64,000 nucleotides of DNA from Vibrio brasiliensis LMG 20546 (GTDB lineage Bacteria > Pseudomonadota > Gammaproteobacteria > Enterobacterales > Vibrionaceae), in assembly GCF_000189255.1 (NCBI RefSeq), contig NZ_AEVS01000051.1, positions 1-64,000 on the forward strand, given 5' to 3'. Position numbers and translations under genes: made by a program. Positions 26,024 to 35,646 of the stretch are shown piece after piece (position 1 is the first letter of the stretch; every line of letters begins with the position of its first letter). Below the pieces are notes generated by a model, which ran no database searches, was not told where the DNA came from, and saw only the letters and a list, made by a program, of their open reading frames with translations.

Positions 26024-27508
26024 ATGAAAACCCAGGAACAATGGATTGAACTGAAAAACAGTCTTGTCATTGAGCATCGATCTTACATCAATGGTGAGTA
26101 TTGCGATGCGCAGAGCGGTCAAACCTTAGCGGTTATCAATCCAGCAACGGACGAAAAGCTAACGGATATCGCCCGTTGCCAGAGTGAAGATGTGGATCTT
26201 GCGGTTAAATACGCTCGACAAGCTTTCCAAAGCGGTGAGTGGAGCAGCAGCGCGCCTTCTCATCGTAAAGCGGTTCTGTATAAGTTTGCAGATCTTATCG
26301 ATCAACATCGCGAAACACTGGCACTGCTTGAAACTCTCGATACTGGTAAACCTATCAGTCACAGTGTTTCTACTGACGTACCAGGCGCTGCCAACTCCCT
26401 GCGTTGGTACGCGGAAGCGATTGACAAAGTTTATGGCGAAGTCGCGCCAACAGAGAAAGACGTCCACGCCTTTATTTCTCATCAGGCAATTGGTGTTGTT
26501 GCCGCAGTCGTTCCTTGGAACTTCCCTCTGTGGCTTGCGTGCTGGAAGCTAGGTCCTGCATTGGCTGCAGGTAACAGCGTTATTCTTAAACCTTCTGAAA
26601 AATCATCTCTGACTGCGATCTACTTAGGTCAGCTTGCTGAGCAGGCTGGTCTGGCAAAAGGCGTTTTCCAGGTCGTAACTGGTTTTGGTCACGAAGCGGG
26701 CGACGCTCTTGCCAAACACCATGATGTCGACTGTATCGCCTTCACTGGCTCGACGCGTATTGCTGGTCAACTGATGATTCGCTCAGGCGAAACTAACCTC
26801 AAGCGCGTATTCGCTGAAGCGGGTGGTAAGAACGCGAACATCGTATTTGAAGATTGTGATGACCTTGATCGCGCCGCGGCTGAGACAGCTGCTGGGTGCT
26901 TCTACAATCAGGGTGAAGTGTGTGTTGCCGCGACGCGTTTACTGGTCCATGAAAGCATCAAAGATCGCTTTGTCGATAAAGTGATTTCAGCGGCGCAGGC
27001 CTTTATGCCAAAAGATCCTCTTGATACTTCTTCATCGATGGGTGCTCTGATCGATCAGGAGCATAAAGCCAAAGTGCTCGAATACATTCTTCTTGGTCAG
27101 GCTGAAGGCGCAACACTGCGCTGCGGTGGTGATGTGCAAGGTCAGGGTGCATTCGTCGAACCAACGATTCTAGACAACGTCGATAACAAAATGAAAGTGG
27201 CTCAGGAAGAGATTTTTGGCCCGGTGCTGTGTGTAATTCCATTTAAAGATGAAGCACAGGCTATCGAGATTGCCAATGACTCTCAATATGGTCTTGGTGC
27301 TGCGCTATGGAGCAGCAACATCAACCGTGTTCACCGAGTGGCGAAACAGCTACAAGCTGGCTCGGTCTGGGTTAATAACTACAACGAAGGTGACATGACT
27401 GTCCCGTTTGGTGGATTCAAAATGAGTGGTAACGGACGAGATAAATCGCTGCATGCCATCGAGAAGTTCACTGAAACTAAGACGACCTGGATTCGTCTCC
27501 ACCCTTAA
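26024..27508 (+). CDS. puuC: Gamma-glutamyl-gamma-aminobutyraldehyde dehydrogenase
   Basis: A 494-residue NAD(P)-dependent aldehyde dehydrogenase. Signatures are PWNFPLWLACWKLGPALAAGN, the glutamate motif AEAGGKNANIVFEDCD and the catalytic Cys in NQGEVCVAATRL. In the Puu route it oxidises gamma-glutamyl-aminobutyraldehyde to gamma-glutamyl-GABA. ATG 26024 is preceded by AAGGAGG and is chosen over a start ten codons upstream. It lies between puuR and puuB. PuuC-type enzymes accept other aldehydes, so specificity rests on context. Confidence 0.92.
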   Translation: MKTQEQWIELKNSLVIEHRSYINGEYCDAQSGQTLAVINPATDEKLTDIARCQSEDVDLAVKYARQAFQSGEWSSSAPSHRKAVLYKFADLIDQHRETLALLETLDTGKPISHSVSTDVPGAANSLRWYAEAIDKVYGEVAPTEKDVHAFISHQAIGVVAAVVPWNFPLWLACWKLGPALAAGNSVILKPSEKSSLTAIYLGQLAEQAGLAKGVFQVVTGFGHEAGDALAKHHDVDCIAFTGSTRIAGQLMIRSGETNLKRVFAEAGGKNANIVFEDCDDLDRAAAETAAGCFYNQGEVCVAATRLLVHESIKDRFVDKVISAAQAFMPKDPLDTSSSMGALIDQEHKAKVLEYILLGQAEGATLRCGGDVQGQGAFVEPTILDNVDNKMKVAQEEIFGPVLCVIPFKDEAQAIEIANDSQYGLGAALWSSNINRVHRVAKQLQAGSVWVNNYNEGDMTVPFGGFKMSGNGRDKSLHAIEKFTETKTTWIRLHP

Positions 27509-27539
27509 GCCTGCTGAAGATTAATAAAGGAATATCTCT

Positions 27540-28817
27540 ATGAACAAGCATACGGATTCGTTCTACGCTCATTCTGTGCCAAACATGCCGGAATACCCAC
27601 AACTACAAGACCATATCGAGTGTGATGTCTGTGTCGTTGGCGCGGGATTCTCCGGTCTTTCTTCTGCACTTCATCTGGCCGAAAAAGGGTTCAAAGTCGT
27701 GGTGCTTGAGAGTGCGAAAGTGGGTTTTGGAGCTACTGGTCGTAACGGCGGACAAATCGTTAATAGCTACAGCCGAGATGTTGACGTACTTGAAAGTCGT
27801 TACGACCAGACCCAAGCCAAAGCTCTGTGTGAGATGATTTTTGAAGGTGGCGATATCATTCGCGGCCTGATTGATAAATACGATATCGATTGTGACTTCA
27901 AACAAGGTGGTCTGTTTACCTCGTTGAACAATAAACAGTTGAAAGGGCTGGAAGAGCATAAGAAAAACTGGGAACGCTACGGCAATGACCAACTGACACT
28001 GCTTGATGCCTCTGAAGTCGAGCAAGCGGTCGGTACCAAAGTCTACTCTGGCGGCCTGCTGGACATGCGCGGTGGACACATTCATCCACTGAAACTGGCT
28101 TTGGGTGAAGCGGCAGCATTTACCGCTCTTGGTGGTCAAATCTTTGAACAATCAGCAGTAACGTCGATTGAAAAGGGCGTTAACCCAACGGCGAAAACAG
28201 CGCATGGCAGTGTTAAGAGTAAATATCTGGTACTGGCTGGTAACGCTTACTTAGGTGGTCTGGCGCCAAACATCAGTAACAAAGCGATCCCTTGTGGCAC
28301 TCAGGTAGTGGCAACTCAGCCTCTGTCTGATGAGCAGCTAAAACATATTCTGCCAAGTGATTACTGTGTAGAAGACTGTAACTACCTGCTTGATTACTTC
28401 CGCCTCAGCGCGGACAAACGCCTGCTGTTTGGTGGTGGTGTGGTTTACGGCGCACGTGACCCTGAGAATATCGAAGCGATTATCCGTCCCAAGATGGAAA
28501 CGGTCTTCCCTCAACTGAAGGGAATCAAAATTGACTACACATGGACAGGCAATTTCTTGTTGACCTATTCACGTATGCCTCAGTTCGGCTCTTTTGCTGA
28601 CAATATCTACTACCTGCAAGGTTACAGCGGTCATGGTGTTACCTGTACCCATTTGGCGGGCAAGTTACTGGCAGAAGCATTAACAGGACATGCAGAACGT
28701 TTTGACGCTTTTGCAGCCCTTAAGCACTACTCCTTCCCAGGTGGTCGTCACTTCCAGATCCCGTTTACGGCGATGGGTGCGGCCTATTACAACCTGAGAG
28801 ATAAATTGGCGATTTAA
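27540..28817 (+). CDS. puuB: Gamma-glutamylputrescine oxidoreductase
   Basis: A 425-residue FAD-dependent amine oxidase of the DadA/GlyOx type. The dinucleotide fold is CDVCVVGAGFSGLSSALHLAEKG (residues about 29-51), with GATGRNGGQIVNSY next, and a C-terminal NIYYLQGYSGHGVTCTHLAGKLLAEAL. It oxidises gamma-glutamylputrescine to the aldehyde with release of ammonia and hydrogen peroxide. It follows puuC by 31 bases. Length and neighbours match PuuB. Confidence 0.92.
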   Translation: MNKHTDSFYAHSVPNMPEYPQLQDHIECDVCVVGAGFSGLSSALHLAEKGFKVVVLESAKVGFGATGRNGGQIVNSYSRDVDVLESRYDQTQAKALCEMIFEGGDIIRGLIDKYDIDCDFKQGGLFTSLNNKQLKGLEEHKKNWERYGNDQLTLLDASEVEQAVGTKVYSGGLLDMRGGHIHPLKLALGEAAAFTALGGQIFEQSAVTSIEKGVNPTAKTAHGSVKSKYLVLAGNAYLGGLAPNISNKAIPCGTQVVATQPLSDEQLKHILPSDYCVEDCNYLLDYFRLSADKRLLFGGGVVYGARDPENIEAIIRPKMETVFPQLKGIKIDYTWTGNFLLTYSRMPQFGSFADNIYYLQGYSGHGVTCTHLAGKLLAEALTGHAERFDAFAALKHYSFPGGRHFQIPFTAMGAAYYNLRDKLAI

Positions 28818-28840
28818 CAAAAAAAGATAAGGAACATCCA

Positions 28841-29707
28841 ATGAGTAAAGTCGTGAAGTTTGCCGCTCTACAGTTAACGAAGAGCTGGGATCTGGAAGAT
28901 AACCTCAATAAAGCAAAAGCTGCGATTCGTGAAGCTGCGGCGCACGGTGCAAATGTCATTTTGCCTCAGGAGCTTTTTGCTGCGCCTTACTTCTGTAAAA
29001 AACAAGAAGCAAAGTACTTTGAGTTAGCAGAAGAGACGGCTAACTGTCGCCTTATCAAAGAGATGAGCGAGCTGGCGAAAGAGCTAGGTGTGGTTATCCC
29101 TGTCAGCTACTTTGAAAAAGCAGGCAACACCTTCTTCAACTCGCTGGTGATGATTGATGCGGATGGAACGGTATTAGAAAACTACCGTAAATCACACATC
29201 CCGGATGGCCCGGGGTATAGCGAGAAGTACTACTTCAGCCCTGGTGATACAGGATTCAAAGTCTGGCAGACCAAGTTTGGTAAATTTGGTGCAGGTATTT
29301 GCTGGGATCAATGGTTTCCCGAGCTTGCGCGCAGTTTGGCTCTTCATGGCGCGGAAGCTATTTTTTATCCAACGGCGATTGGCTCTGAGCCTCAGGATCC
29401 AACTCTGGATTCACGAGATCATTGGCAACGTACAATGCAAGGTCACTCGGCAGCAAACCTTGTACCGGTCATCGCTTCTAACCGCGTAGGAACTGAAGTA
29501 GATGATGGTATCGAGACGACTTTCTACGGCTCATCTTTCATCACTGATCACACCGGAGGCAAGCTTGCGGAAGCGCCACGTGAAGGTGAGGCAATCATAT
29601 ATGCAGAGATCGATTTAGAGCAGACCGCGAAAGCTCGTCATTCATGGGGATTGTTCCGTGACCGCAGACCTGATCTATACGCTAGTGTAGGCAAACTTGC
29701 AGTATAG
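28841..29707 (+). CDS. aguB: N-carbamoylputrescine amidase
   Basis: A 288-residue nitrilase-family enzyme that hydrolyses N-carbamoylputrescine to putrescine, CO2 and ammonia. The Glu-Lys-Cys triad is seen in LPQELFAAPYFC, NYRKSHIPDG and GAGICWDQWFPE. Length is the family norm. It sits between puuB and aguA, so agmatine breakdown feeds directly into the Puu steps encoded by the same transcript. Confidence 0.95.
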   Translation: MSKVVKFAALQLTKSWDLEDNLNKAKAAIREAAAHGANVILPQELFAAPYFCKKQEAKYFELAEETANCRLIKEMSELAKELGVVIPVSYFEKAGNTFFNSLVMIDADGTVLENYRKSHIPDGPGYSEKYYFSPGDTGFKVWQTKFGKFGAGICWDQWFPELARSLALHGAEAIFYPTAIGSEPQDPTLDSRDHWQRTMQGHSAANLVPVIASNRVGTEVDDGIETTFYGSSFITDHTGGKLAEAPREGEAIIYAEIDLEQTAKARHSWGLFRDRRPDLYASVGKLAV

Positions 29708-29718
29708 GAGGCATTGGA

Positions 29719-30801
29719 ATGCAGTTATTTACAACACCTGCACAAGATGGCTTCTACTTTCCGGCTGAGTTTCAGCCGGTTAGCCAAGTGTGGTTAGCGT
29801 GGCCCGAAAGACGCGATAACTGGCGTGATGATGCACTGCCAGCACAGCTAACCTTTGCTCGAATAGCAAATGCGATTTCTGAAGTGACCAAGGTATGTGT
29901 TGCGGTGAGCAGCAAACAATTTGATCACGCCCGTGACCTGCTTCAGCCAGAAGTGCGTCTGGTAGAAATTCCATATAATGACGCCTGGATGCGCGATATA
30001 GGACCAACGGTATTGGTCAACGAGAGTGGTGAGCGCCGAGGTATTAGTTGGCAGTTCAACGCTTGGGGTGGCGAATACAACGGTCTGTACGACAACTGGC
30101 AGCAAGACGATCTGGTCGCCAGTTCAGTGTGTGACATCATAGGTATCGACCACTACAGCGCCCCGTTTGTTTTAGAAGGTGGTTCGATTCACACCGATGG
30201 TGAAGGAACCCTCTACACCACAGAAGAGTGCTTACTGAGTCCTGGTCGTAATCCTTTATTGACCAAGCAGCAGATTGAGGAGCAGCTCAAACAGTATCTC
30301 AGCATTGAAAAAGTGATTTGGCTTCCTAAAGGGTTGTTCAACGATGAGACTGATGGTCACGTTGATAACCTGATGCATGTCATCGCTCCGGGTAAAGTTG
30401 TCCTGAGCTGGACTGATGATCCGAGTGACCCTCAGTATCAGCTATCCCGTGAAGCGGAAAAGGTGCTCAGTTCGCAGACTGATGCCAAAGGGCGTGAGAT
30501 TGAAATTGTTCGTTTACCTCTGCCGGGACCATTGCACTACAGTGAGAGTGAAGCGCAGGGTATTGAAGTGAGCTCAGGGATGAGCAGAGCGGCTGGAGAG
30601 CGCTTAAGTGCGTCTTATGCAAACTTTCTTATCGTAAATGGCTATGTATTTTTGCCACTACTTGATGATAGAACCGATGCCGAGGCAATCTCTGTGCTAC
30701 AGAGTGCGATGCCAGAGCATCAAATTATCGGGATACCGACAAGAGAAGTGCTGTTAGGTGGTGGAAATATTCACTGTATTACCCAGCAGATCCCAGCATA
30801 A
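29719..30801 (+). CDS. aguA: Agmatine deiminase
   Basis: A 360-residue guanidine-group deiminase that converts agmatine to N-carbamoylputrescine and ammonia. Conserved parts include NDAWMRDIGPTVLVN, FVLEGGSIHTDGEGTLYTTEECLL, ETDGHVDNLMHVIAPGKVVLSW and the catalytic Cys in LGGGNIHCITQQIP near the C-terminus. It follows aguB by 11 bases. AguB-AguA order next to puu genes means this cell can use agmatine made by SpeA or taken from outside. Confidence 0.96.
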   Translation: MQLFTTPAQDGFYFPAEFQPVSQVWLAWPERRDNWRDDALPAQLTFARIANAISEVTKVCVAVSSKQFDHARDLLQPEVRLVEIPYNDAWMRDIGPTVLVNESGERRGISWQFNAWGGEYNGLYDNWQQDDLVASSVCDIIGIDHYSAPFVLEGGSIHTDGEGTLYTTEECLLSPGRNPLLTKQQIEEQLKQYLSIEKVIWLPKGLFNDETDGHVDNLMHVIAPGKVVLSWTDDPSDPQYQLSREAEKVLSSQTDAKGREIEIVRLPLPGPLHYSESEAQGIEVSSGMSRAAGERLSASYANFLIVNGYVFLPLLDDRTDAEAISVLQSAMPEHQIIGIPTREVLLGGGNIHCITQQIPA

Positions 30802-30864
30802 ATAAATCATAAGCCAGATTCGAAACGAATCAGTGGCGAAGTAAAGCTTTCAAAAGGAATCACC

Positions 30865-32292
30865 ATGCAACAAATTACAAATCAAAGCCTTCTTTCGTTT
30901 ATGGTGCCAAGTGAAGATCAAGGCATAGCAGTCACGAACCCTGCAACGGGAGAAGTGCTGGGTTTTGCTCCAGTATCGTCTGAACAAGCGATTCTCGATG
31001 GTATCGAACGTTCAAGTGTCGCGCAGAAAGAGTGGGCAGCGATGCCAGCAAAAGCTCGTGGTGCGCTATTACAGCGTTGGTACCAGCTGGTTATCGAGAA
31101 CAAACAAGACCTTGGCCGCCTTATGACTCTGGAGCAGGGTAAACCGCTAGCGGAAGCGGAAGGTGAAGTTGTATACGGTGCGAGTTTTATTGAGTGGTTT
31201 GCTGAAGAAGCCAAGCGTACTTATGGTGAAACCATTCCTGCGCCAAGTGGTGACAAGCGTCTGATGACAATCAAGCAGCCTGTCGGTGTCGCGTGTGCTA
31301 TTACACCGTGGAACTTCCCGATTGCGATGATCACTCGTAAAGCAGGTCCAGCACTAGCGGCGGGCTGTAGCTTCGTGGTTAAGCCTTCAGAGTCAACACC
31401 GTTGTCGGCATTTGCTGTTGCAGAACTGGCGTATCAGGCAGGCATTCCCCGTGATGTACTGCAGGTCGTTCTGGGTAAAGATGCACGTCAGGTTGGCGGC
31501 ATTTTTACATCGCACCCACTTATTCGTAAGCTGTCGTTCACGGGTTCAACTCAGGTTGGCAGCATCTTGATGCAGCAAAGCGCGCACGATATTAAACGAA
31601 CCTCAATGGAACTGGGTGGTAACGCGCCATTCATCGTGTTTGATGACGCTGACATTGATGCGGCGGTTGCTGGCGCTATGGTGTCTAAGTTCCGTAACGC
31701 AGGTCAGACGTGTGTTTGTGCCAACCGTTTCTATGTGCATAGCAAGGTCTATGACGAGTTTGTTACTAAGTTTGACGCCGCTGTTCAAAACCTCAAAGTC
31801 GGTAATGGTCTTGAACAGGGCGTCACCACTGGGCCTGTGATCAGCGAATCCGCAAAACAGGGCATCCAGAGCCTGATTGACGGTGCGATTGAGCAAGGTG
31901 CTCAGCCTGTTAGCGAGCAAAAGCAGCTTGATGGTCTATTTGTCCAACCTGTCGTGCTTAAGAATGTCACTCACGACATGAATATTGTTTCTCAGGAGAT
32001 CTTTGGCCCTGTGGCTCCAGTGATTTCGTTTGATAACGATGAGCAGCTGATTGAGATGGCTAATGACACTATCTACGGTCTGGCTTCTTATTTCTACAGC
32101 CAGAATGTACACCGCGTATTTAAGATTGCTGAAGCGCTGCAATACGGCATGGTTGGCATCAATGAAGGTCTGATCTCGACTGAGGTTGCCCCTTTTGGTG
32201 GGGTGAAACAGTCAGGTATCGGACGTGAAGGTGCGAAACAAGGTATCGATGAATACATGGACGTGAAATACCTCTGCTTTGGCGGCAATTAA
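30865..32292 (+). CDS. gabD: Succinate-semialdehyde dehydrogenase
   Basis: A 475-residue aldehyde dehydrogenase. Motifs are ITPWNFPIAMITRKAGPALAAGCSF, the catalytic Glu in SMELGGNAPFIVFDDADID and the catalytic Cys in NAGQTCVCANRFYV. The double Cys in TCVC is common in GabD and is linked to redox control. It oxidises succinate semialdehyde to succinate, the last step of GABA use. It lies 63 bases after aguA and 15 bases before the GABA transaminase gene. PuuC is the other ALDH in this operon. Confidence 0.92.
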   Translation: MQQITNQSLLSFMVPSEDQGIAVTNPATGEVLGFAPVSSEQAILDGIERSSVAQKEWAAMPAKARGALLQRWYQLVIENKQDLGRLMTLEQGKPLAEAEGEVVYGASFIEWFAEEAKRTYGETIPAPSGDKRLMTIKQPVGVACAITPWNFPIAMITRKAGPALAAGCSFVVKPSESTPLSAFAVAELAYQAGIPRDVLQVVLGKDARQVGGIFTSHPLIRKLSFTGSTQVGSILMQQSAHDIKRTSMELGGNAPFIVFDDADIDAAVAGAMVSKFRNAGQTCVCANRFYVHSKVYDEFVTKFDAAVQNLKVGNGLEQGVTTGPVISESAKQGIQSLIDGAIEQGAQPVSEQKQLDGLFVQPVVLKNVTHDMNIVSQEIFGPVAPVISFDNDEQLIEMANDTIYGLASYFYSQNVHRVFKIAEALQYGMVGINEGLISTEVAPFGGVKQSGIGREGAKQGIDEYMDVKYLCFGGN

Positions 32293-32307
32293 TTTAAGGA
32301 AAGAATC

Positions 32308-33579
32308 ATGACAAACCAACAACTACATCAAAGAAGAAGTCAGGTTATTGCTCAGGGAATGGGCGCAATGTATCCCCTCTATGTTGAGAAAGCAGACAAT
32401 GCACACGTGTGGGATATTGAAGGTAACAAGTATATCGATTTTGCTGCAGGTATTGCGGTAACGAACACCGGCCATGCGAACAAACGCATCAGTGAAGCGG
32501 TGAAAGCCCAAATCGATAACTTCTCCCACACTTGTGCGATGGTGACACCTTATGCTTCGTTTGTGGAACTGGCAGAAAAACTGACTGAGCTTGCGCCAGG
32601 TGACTCGGCTAAGAAAGCCATCTTCCTGACTACTGGTGCGGAAGCGGTTGAAAACGCGGTGAAAGTAGCGCGCGCCCATACAGGCCGTAGCGGTGTGATC
32701 GCGTTTAAGGGTGGCTTTCATGGCCGTACCAACATGACAATGGGTCTGACGGGCAAAGTCGCGCCATACAAAGCGGGCTTTGGTCCATTCCCTAATGAAA
32801 TCTTCCACGCACCGTACCCGAATGCGTTTCACGGTATTAGTGTAGAGCAAAGCCTGCAGGCACTGGAAGATCTGTTTGCCTGTGATATTGAGCCATCACG
32901 CGTTGCGGCGATCATTTTTGAGCCGGTACAGGGTGAGGGCGGTTTCTATCAGGCACCTAAAGAGTTCGCTCAGGGGCTGCGTCAGGTATGTGATAAGCAT
33001 GGCATCATGCTGATTGCCGATGAAATCCAGACTGGTTTCGCTCGTACCGGTAAGATGTTTGCGACAGAATATCTCGATATTGAACCTGATATGATGACGA
33101 TGGCAAAAGGGATTGCTGGTGGTTACCCAATCTCTGCGGTAGTTGGTAAGAGTGACGTAATGGATTCAGCGCTACCAGGCGGTCTGGGCGGGACCTACGC
33201 GGGTTCACCGCTAGGCTGTGTGGCTGGTCTTGAAGTGCTTAAAATCATTGAAGAGCAAGACCTATGTGCCAAGGCTCAGGGTATTGGTGAAGTGGTGAAT
33301 GCTCGCATGACCAAGCTACAGCAATCTGTTGCGGCGATTGGTGAAATTCGTACTTATGGTGCAATGATGGCCATCGAATTTACTGACCCACAATCAGGTC
33401 TGCCTTTGCAGGACATGACCAAAGCGGTCATCAGCAAGGCGCAGGAGAACGGTTTGATTCTGCTTTCATGTGGCGTTAAAGCCAACGTTATTCGTCTGCT
33501 TCCTCCTTTGACTATCGAGCCAGAGGTGCTGGAAGAAGGTCTGGATAAACTTGAGAAGATCATTCTTGAAGTCGCTTAA
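32308..33579 (+). CDS. gabT: 4-aminobutyrate aminotransferase
   Basis: A 423-residue class III PLP transaminase that moves the amino group of GABA to 2-oxoglutarate, giving succinate semialdehyde. Visible parts are [52 protein letters not shown] and the PLP-Lys region [17 protein letters not shown]. It is the last gene of the puuD-to-gabT operon and is followed by a strong terminator. The name puuE would be equally valid by position. Confidence 0.93.
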   Translation: MTNQQLHQRRSQVIAQGMGAMYPLYVEKADNAHVWDIEGNKYIDFAAGIAVTNTGHANKRISEAVKAQIDNFSHTCAMVTPYASFVELAEKLTELAPGDSAKKAIFLTTGAEAVENAVKVARAHTGRSGVIAFKGGFHGRTNMTMGLTGKVAPYKAGFGPFPNEIFHAPYPNAFHGISVEQSLQALEDLFACDIEPSRVAAIIFEPVQGEGGFYQAPKEFAQGLRQVCDKHGIMLIADEIQTGFARTGKMFATEYLDIEPDMMTMAKGIAGGYPISAVVGKSDVMDSALPGGLGGTYAGSPLGCVAGLEVLKIIEEQDLCAKAQGIGEVVNARMTKLQQSVAAIGEIRTYGAMMAIEFTDPQSGLPLQDMTKAVISKAQENGLILLSCGVKANVIRLLPPLTIEPEVLEEGLDKLEKIILEVA

Positions 33580-33584
33580 ATGAG

Positions 33585-33611
33585 AAGGCCCGCAATAGCG
33601 GGCCTTTTTTT
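33585..33611 (+). terminator. Rho-independent terminator after gabT
   Basis: AAGGCCCGC / GCGGGCCTT perfect nine-base-pair stem with loop AATA and a T-run of nine from within the stem end. It separates gabT from the convergent sterol desaturase-like gene. Confidence 0.92.
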
Positions 33612-33613
33612 GT

Positions 33614-34462
33614 TTAATCGTCTGGCGGGGAGAAGATAACCTTCAAACGTTGTCTCAACGTCAAATTTCGGTTTCTCAGCTCATCGAACATCTCCTGCCA
33701 TGCCTTAAACGTCACTACAAGCGGGTTAAAACTCTCAACAGGTTTAGTGACCCCATAGCGAACCGTCTCTACTTCCGGCTCAAAGGTACCAAATAGCTTG
33801 TCCCAGATAATCAAAACTCCGGCGTAGTTTTTATCGATATACTGGGGGTTGCGACCATGGTGTACCCGGTGATGGGAAGGGGTGTTAAACACCAGCTCCA
33901 GCCAACCGAGAGAGCGGACCCATTGGGTATGAACAAAAAACTGTAAACCCAGATTGAGCAATACCGCGAACACCACCCATTTAGGTTCAAACCCTATGAT
34001 GACCAGCGGCACCCAAAACAACCACATACCTGCAATCGGGTACATTAAGCTCTGGCGAAATGCGGTGCTGAAGTTCATATTCTCCGAGCTGTGGTGAGCT
34101 ACATGAGCCGCCCACATCCAGCGAATCCGATGACTGGCGCGGTGAAACCAGTAGTAGCAAAAATCTTGCAACACGAGCAGGACGAGGAAAGAGGCAAGCC
34201 CCATTTCAATATCCAATAAGTGCCAGCCAAACAACCACAAATAGAGCTTCACAATCAACAGACCAGTGAGCAGATCCGACAATTGGTGCATCCCGGCTAA
34301 GGAGAAATTACACAGCACTTCTGGAAGATGGTAGCTGGCATTGTCTGGCAGCCTGCCACGCTTCTGACCGAGCACGTACTCCGCGGTCATCAAGGCGATA
34401 AATAGGGGCGCAAGGACGATTAGCAGCCATTCCGGGTTGTCGATGAGTAGATTGAAATCCAT
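33614..34462 (-). CDS. Sterol desaturase / fatty acid hydroxylase family protein
   Basis: A 282-residue membrane protein with four to five hydrophobic segments and the His-box pattern of di-iron hydroxylases: HRASHR, HVAHHSSENMNFS and HRVHHGRNPQYIDKNYAG. Bacterial members modify lipids; the substrate here is unknown. It ends the short minus-strand pair begun by the DUF2804 gene, which precedes it by 25 bases. An AraC-type regulator lies divergently upstream. Family is firm; role is not. Confidence 0.88.
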   Translation of the reverse strand: MDFNLLIDNPEWLLIVLAPLFIALMTAEYVLGQKRGRLPDNASYHLPEVLCNFSLAGMHQLSDLLTGLLIVKLYLWLFGWHLLDIEMGLASFLVLLVLQDFCYYWFHRASHRIRWMWAAHVAHHSSENMNFSTAFRQSLMYPIAGMWLFWVPLVIIGFEPKWVVFAVLLNLGLQFFVHTQWVRSLGWLELVFNTPSHHRVHHGRNPQYIDKNYAGVLIIWDKLFGTFEPEVETVRYGVTKPVESFNPLVVTFKAWQEMFDELRNRNLTLRQRLKVIFSPPDD

Positions 34463-34487
34463 ATCTGATAGACCTTATTGGTTGCAG

Positions 34488-35501
34488 TTACCATTTGGCG
34501 TAGTGGTCTTCGGTCAAACCGAGCACACTATCGAGCTGATGCTTTTGCCCGTCGTTATCAGTGATTACCCCAGAGAAGTGACCGATAAACTGGCGAAAGT
34601 TGCTTTTTAATAACCATAGATTGAGCTTCTCACTGCGTTGGTTGAGTGGAGTAAAGGTCAGTTCAACTTGCTTATCATCGGAGTAGATTTGCCACGGACT
34701 GTTTATCTGCTGGCGACTGAACTGAAAGTGGACCGGACTAAGCAGATGGCGCTGACCGTTGACCCATAGTACGTTTTCTCCGCTTCCGGTCTCGTTGACA
34801 CCTGCAGCCAGATTCAGACCTAGAGTCGTTTCATCACCTCGGGCATTGATACTGGCCCAGCGCCAACTGGTTTCGCGGCGCATATAGCCTGCGGAAAAAT
34901 CATAGCCAGCCAAAGCCTCGTTCAGACCTACCGCTTTACCATCAACTTGAAGTGTTCCGGTTACGGATAACGCGTTGTGCTTTTGGGTATAGGTCCACCC
35001 TGAGTAGCCAGTAGGTGTCGCAACCGATAAGGGCAAACTGTCGGCTGGTGAGTGAAGCTCGATATCGAGTTGCACGTGGCGACTGGCTGCTTTGATACGC
35101 CAACGGCCTTGTTCGATGATGAATTTTAGCTTTCCTGCTGCTATCGACGTGGTGCCGCTGTAGCAGGATGGAGACATCTGTTTATCTATCATCAAAGGGC
35201 GTAACCAGCTCTGCTCGACAAGGGTGTCACTATCGCGGTCGTACAGGTAGCAGAAGGATGAGCCGAGGTAGCGAATATCCGCAATGGCGATACCTATCAC
35301 ATAGCGCGGCGTGACAATGCTGACAAACTGAAACTGCTTGTAGTGGAAATACTTGCCGACAGATCCGATACGGCGATCCATATTGTTGCGGTAATCAAAC
35401 TGTTCAATACCAAACTGTTTCGGCATACCGTCAAAGTGACCATAGTGTGGCTGGCCATCGGCTTTAATCAATCTCTCTGGGGCAGGTTGGCTCACTGTCA
35501 T
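34488..35501 (-). CDS. DUF2804 family protein
   Basis: A 337-residue protein of DUF2804, a family without known activity. The typical opening, PHYGHFDGMPKQFGIEQFDYRNNMDRRIGS, and later YDFSAGYMRRETSWRWASINAR-type sequence are seen. It is mostly beta-strand with no membrane segment. ATG 35501 is chosen over a GTG eight codons upstream. It is followed by a lipid-desaturase-like gene and is divergent from an AraC-type regulator, suggesting a lipid or envelope function; that is inference only. Confidence 0.8.
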   Translation of the reverse strand: MTVSQPAPERLIKADGQPHYGHFDGMPKQFGIEQFDYRNNMDRRIGSVGKYFHYKQFQFVSIVTPRYVIGIAIADIRYLGSSFCYLYDRDSDTLVEQSWLRPLMIDKQMSPSCYSGTTSIAAGKLKFIIEQGRWRIKAASRHVQLDIELHSPADSLPLSVATPTGYSGWTYTQKHNALSVTGTLQVDGKAVGLNEALAGYDFSAGYMRRETSWRWASINARGDETTLGLNLAAGVNETGSGENVLWVNGQRHLLSPVHFQFSRQQINSPWQIYSDDKQVELTFTPLNQRSEKLNLWLLKSNFRQFIGHFSGVITDNDGQKHQLDSVLGLTEDHYAKW

Positions 35502-35646
35502 TATTACATTACATTCAATTAACACTTGAGCCAGTTTGGTCGATATTCAGGCTTATTGTCAGGTCATTTTCGGTCAGTAACTCTGTTTTGATCACGAATG
35601 AGGCAGGTGCAATCGGCTAAGCTAAGCGAAACAGGGAGTTCACAAC

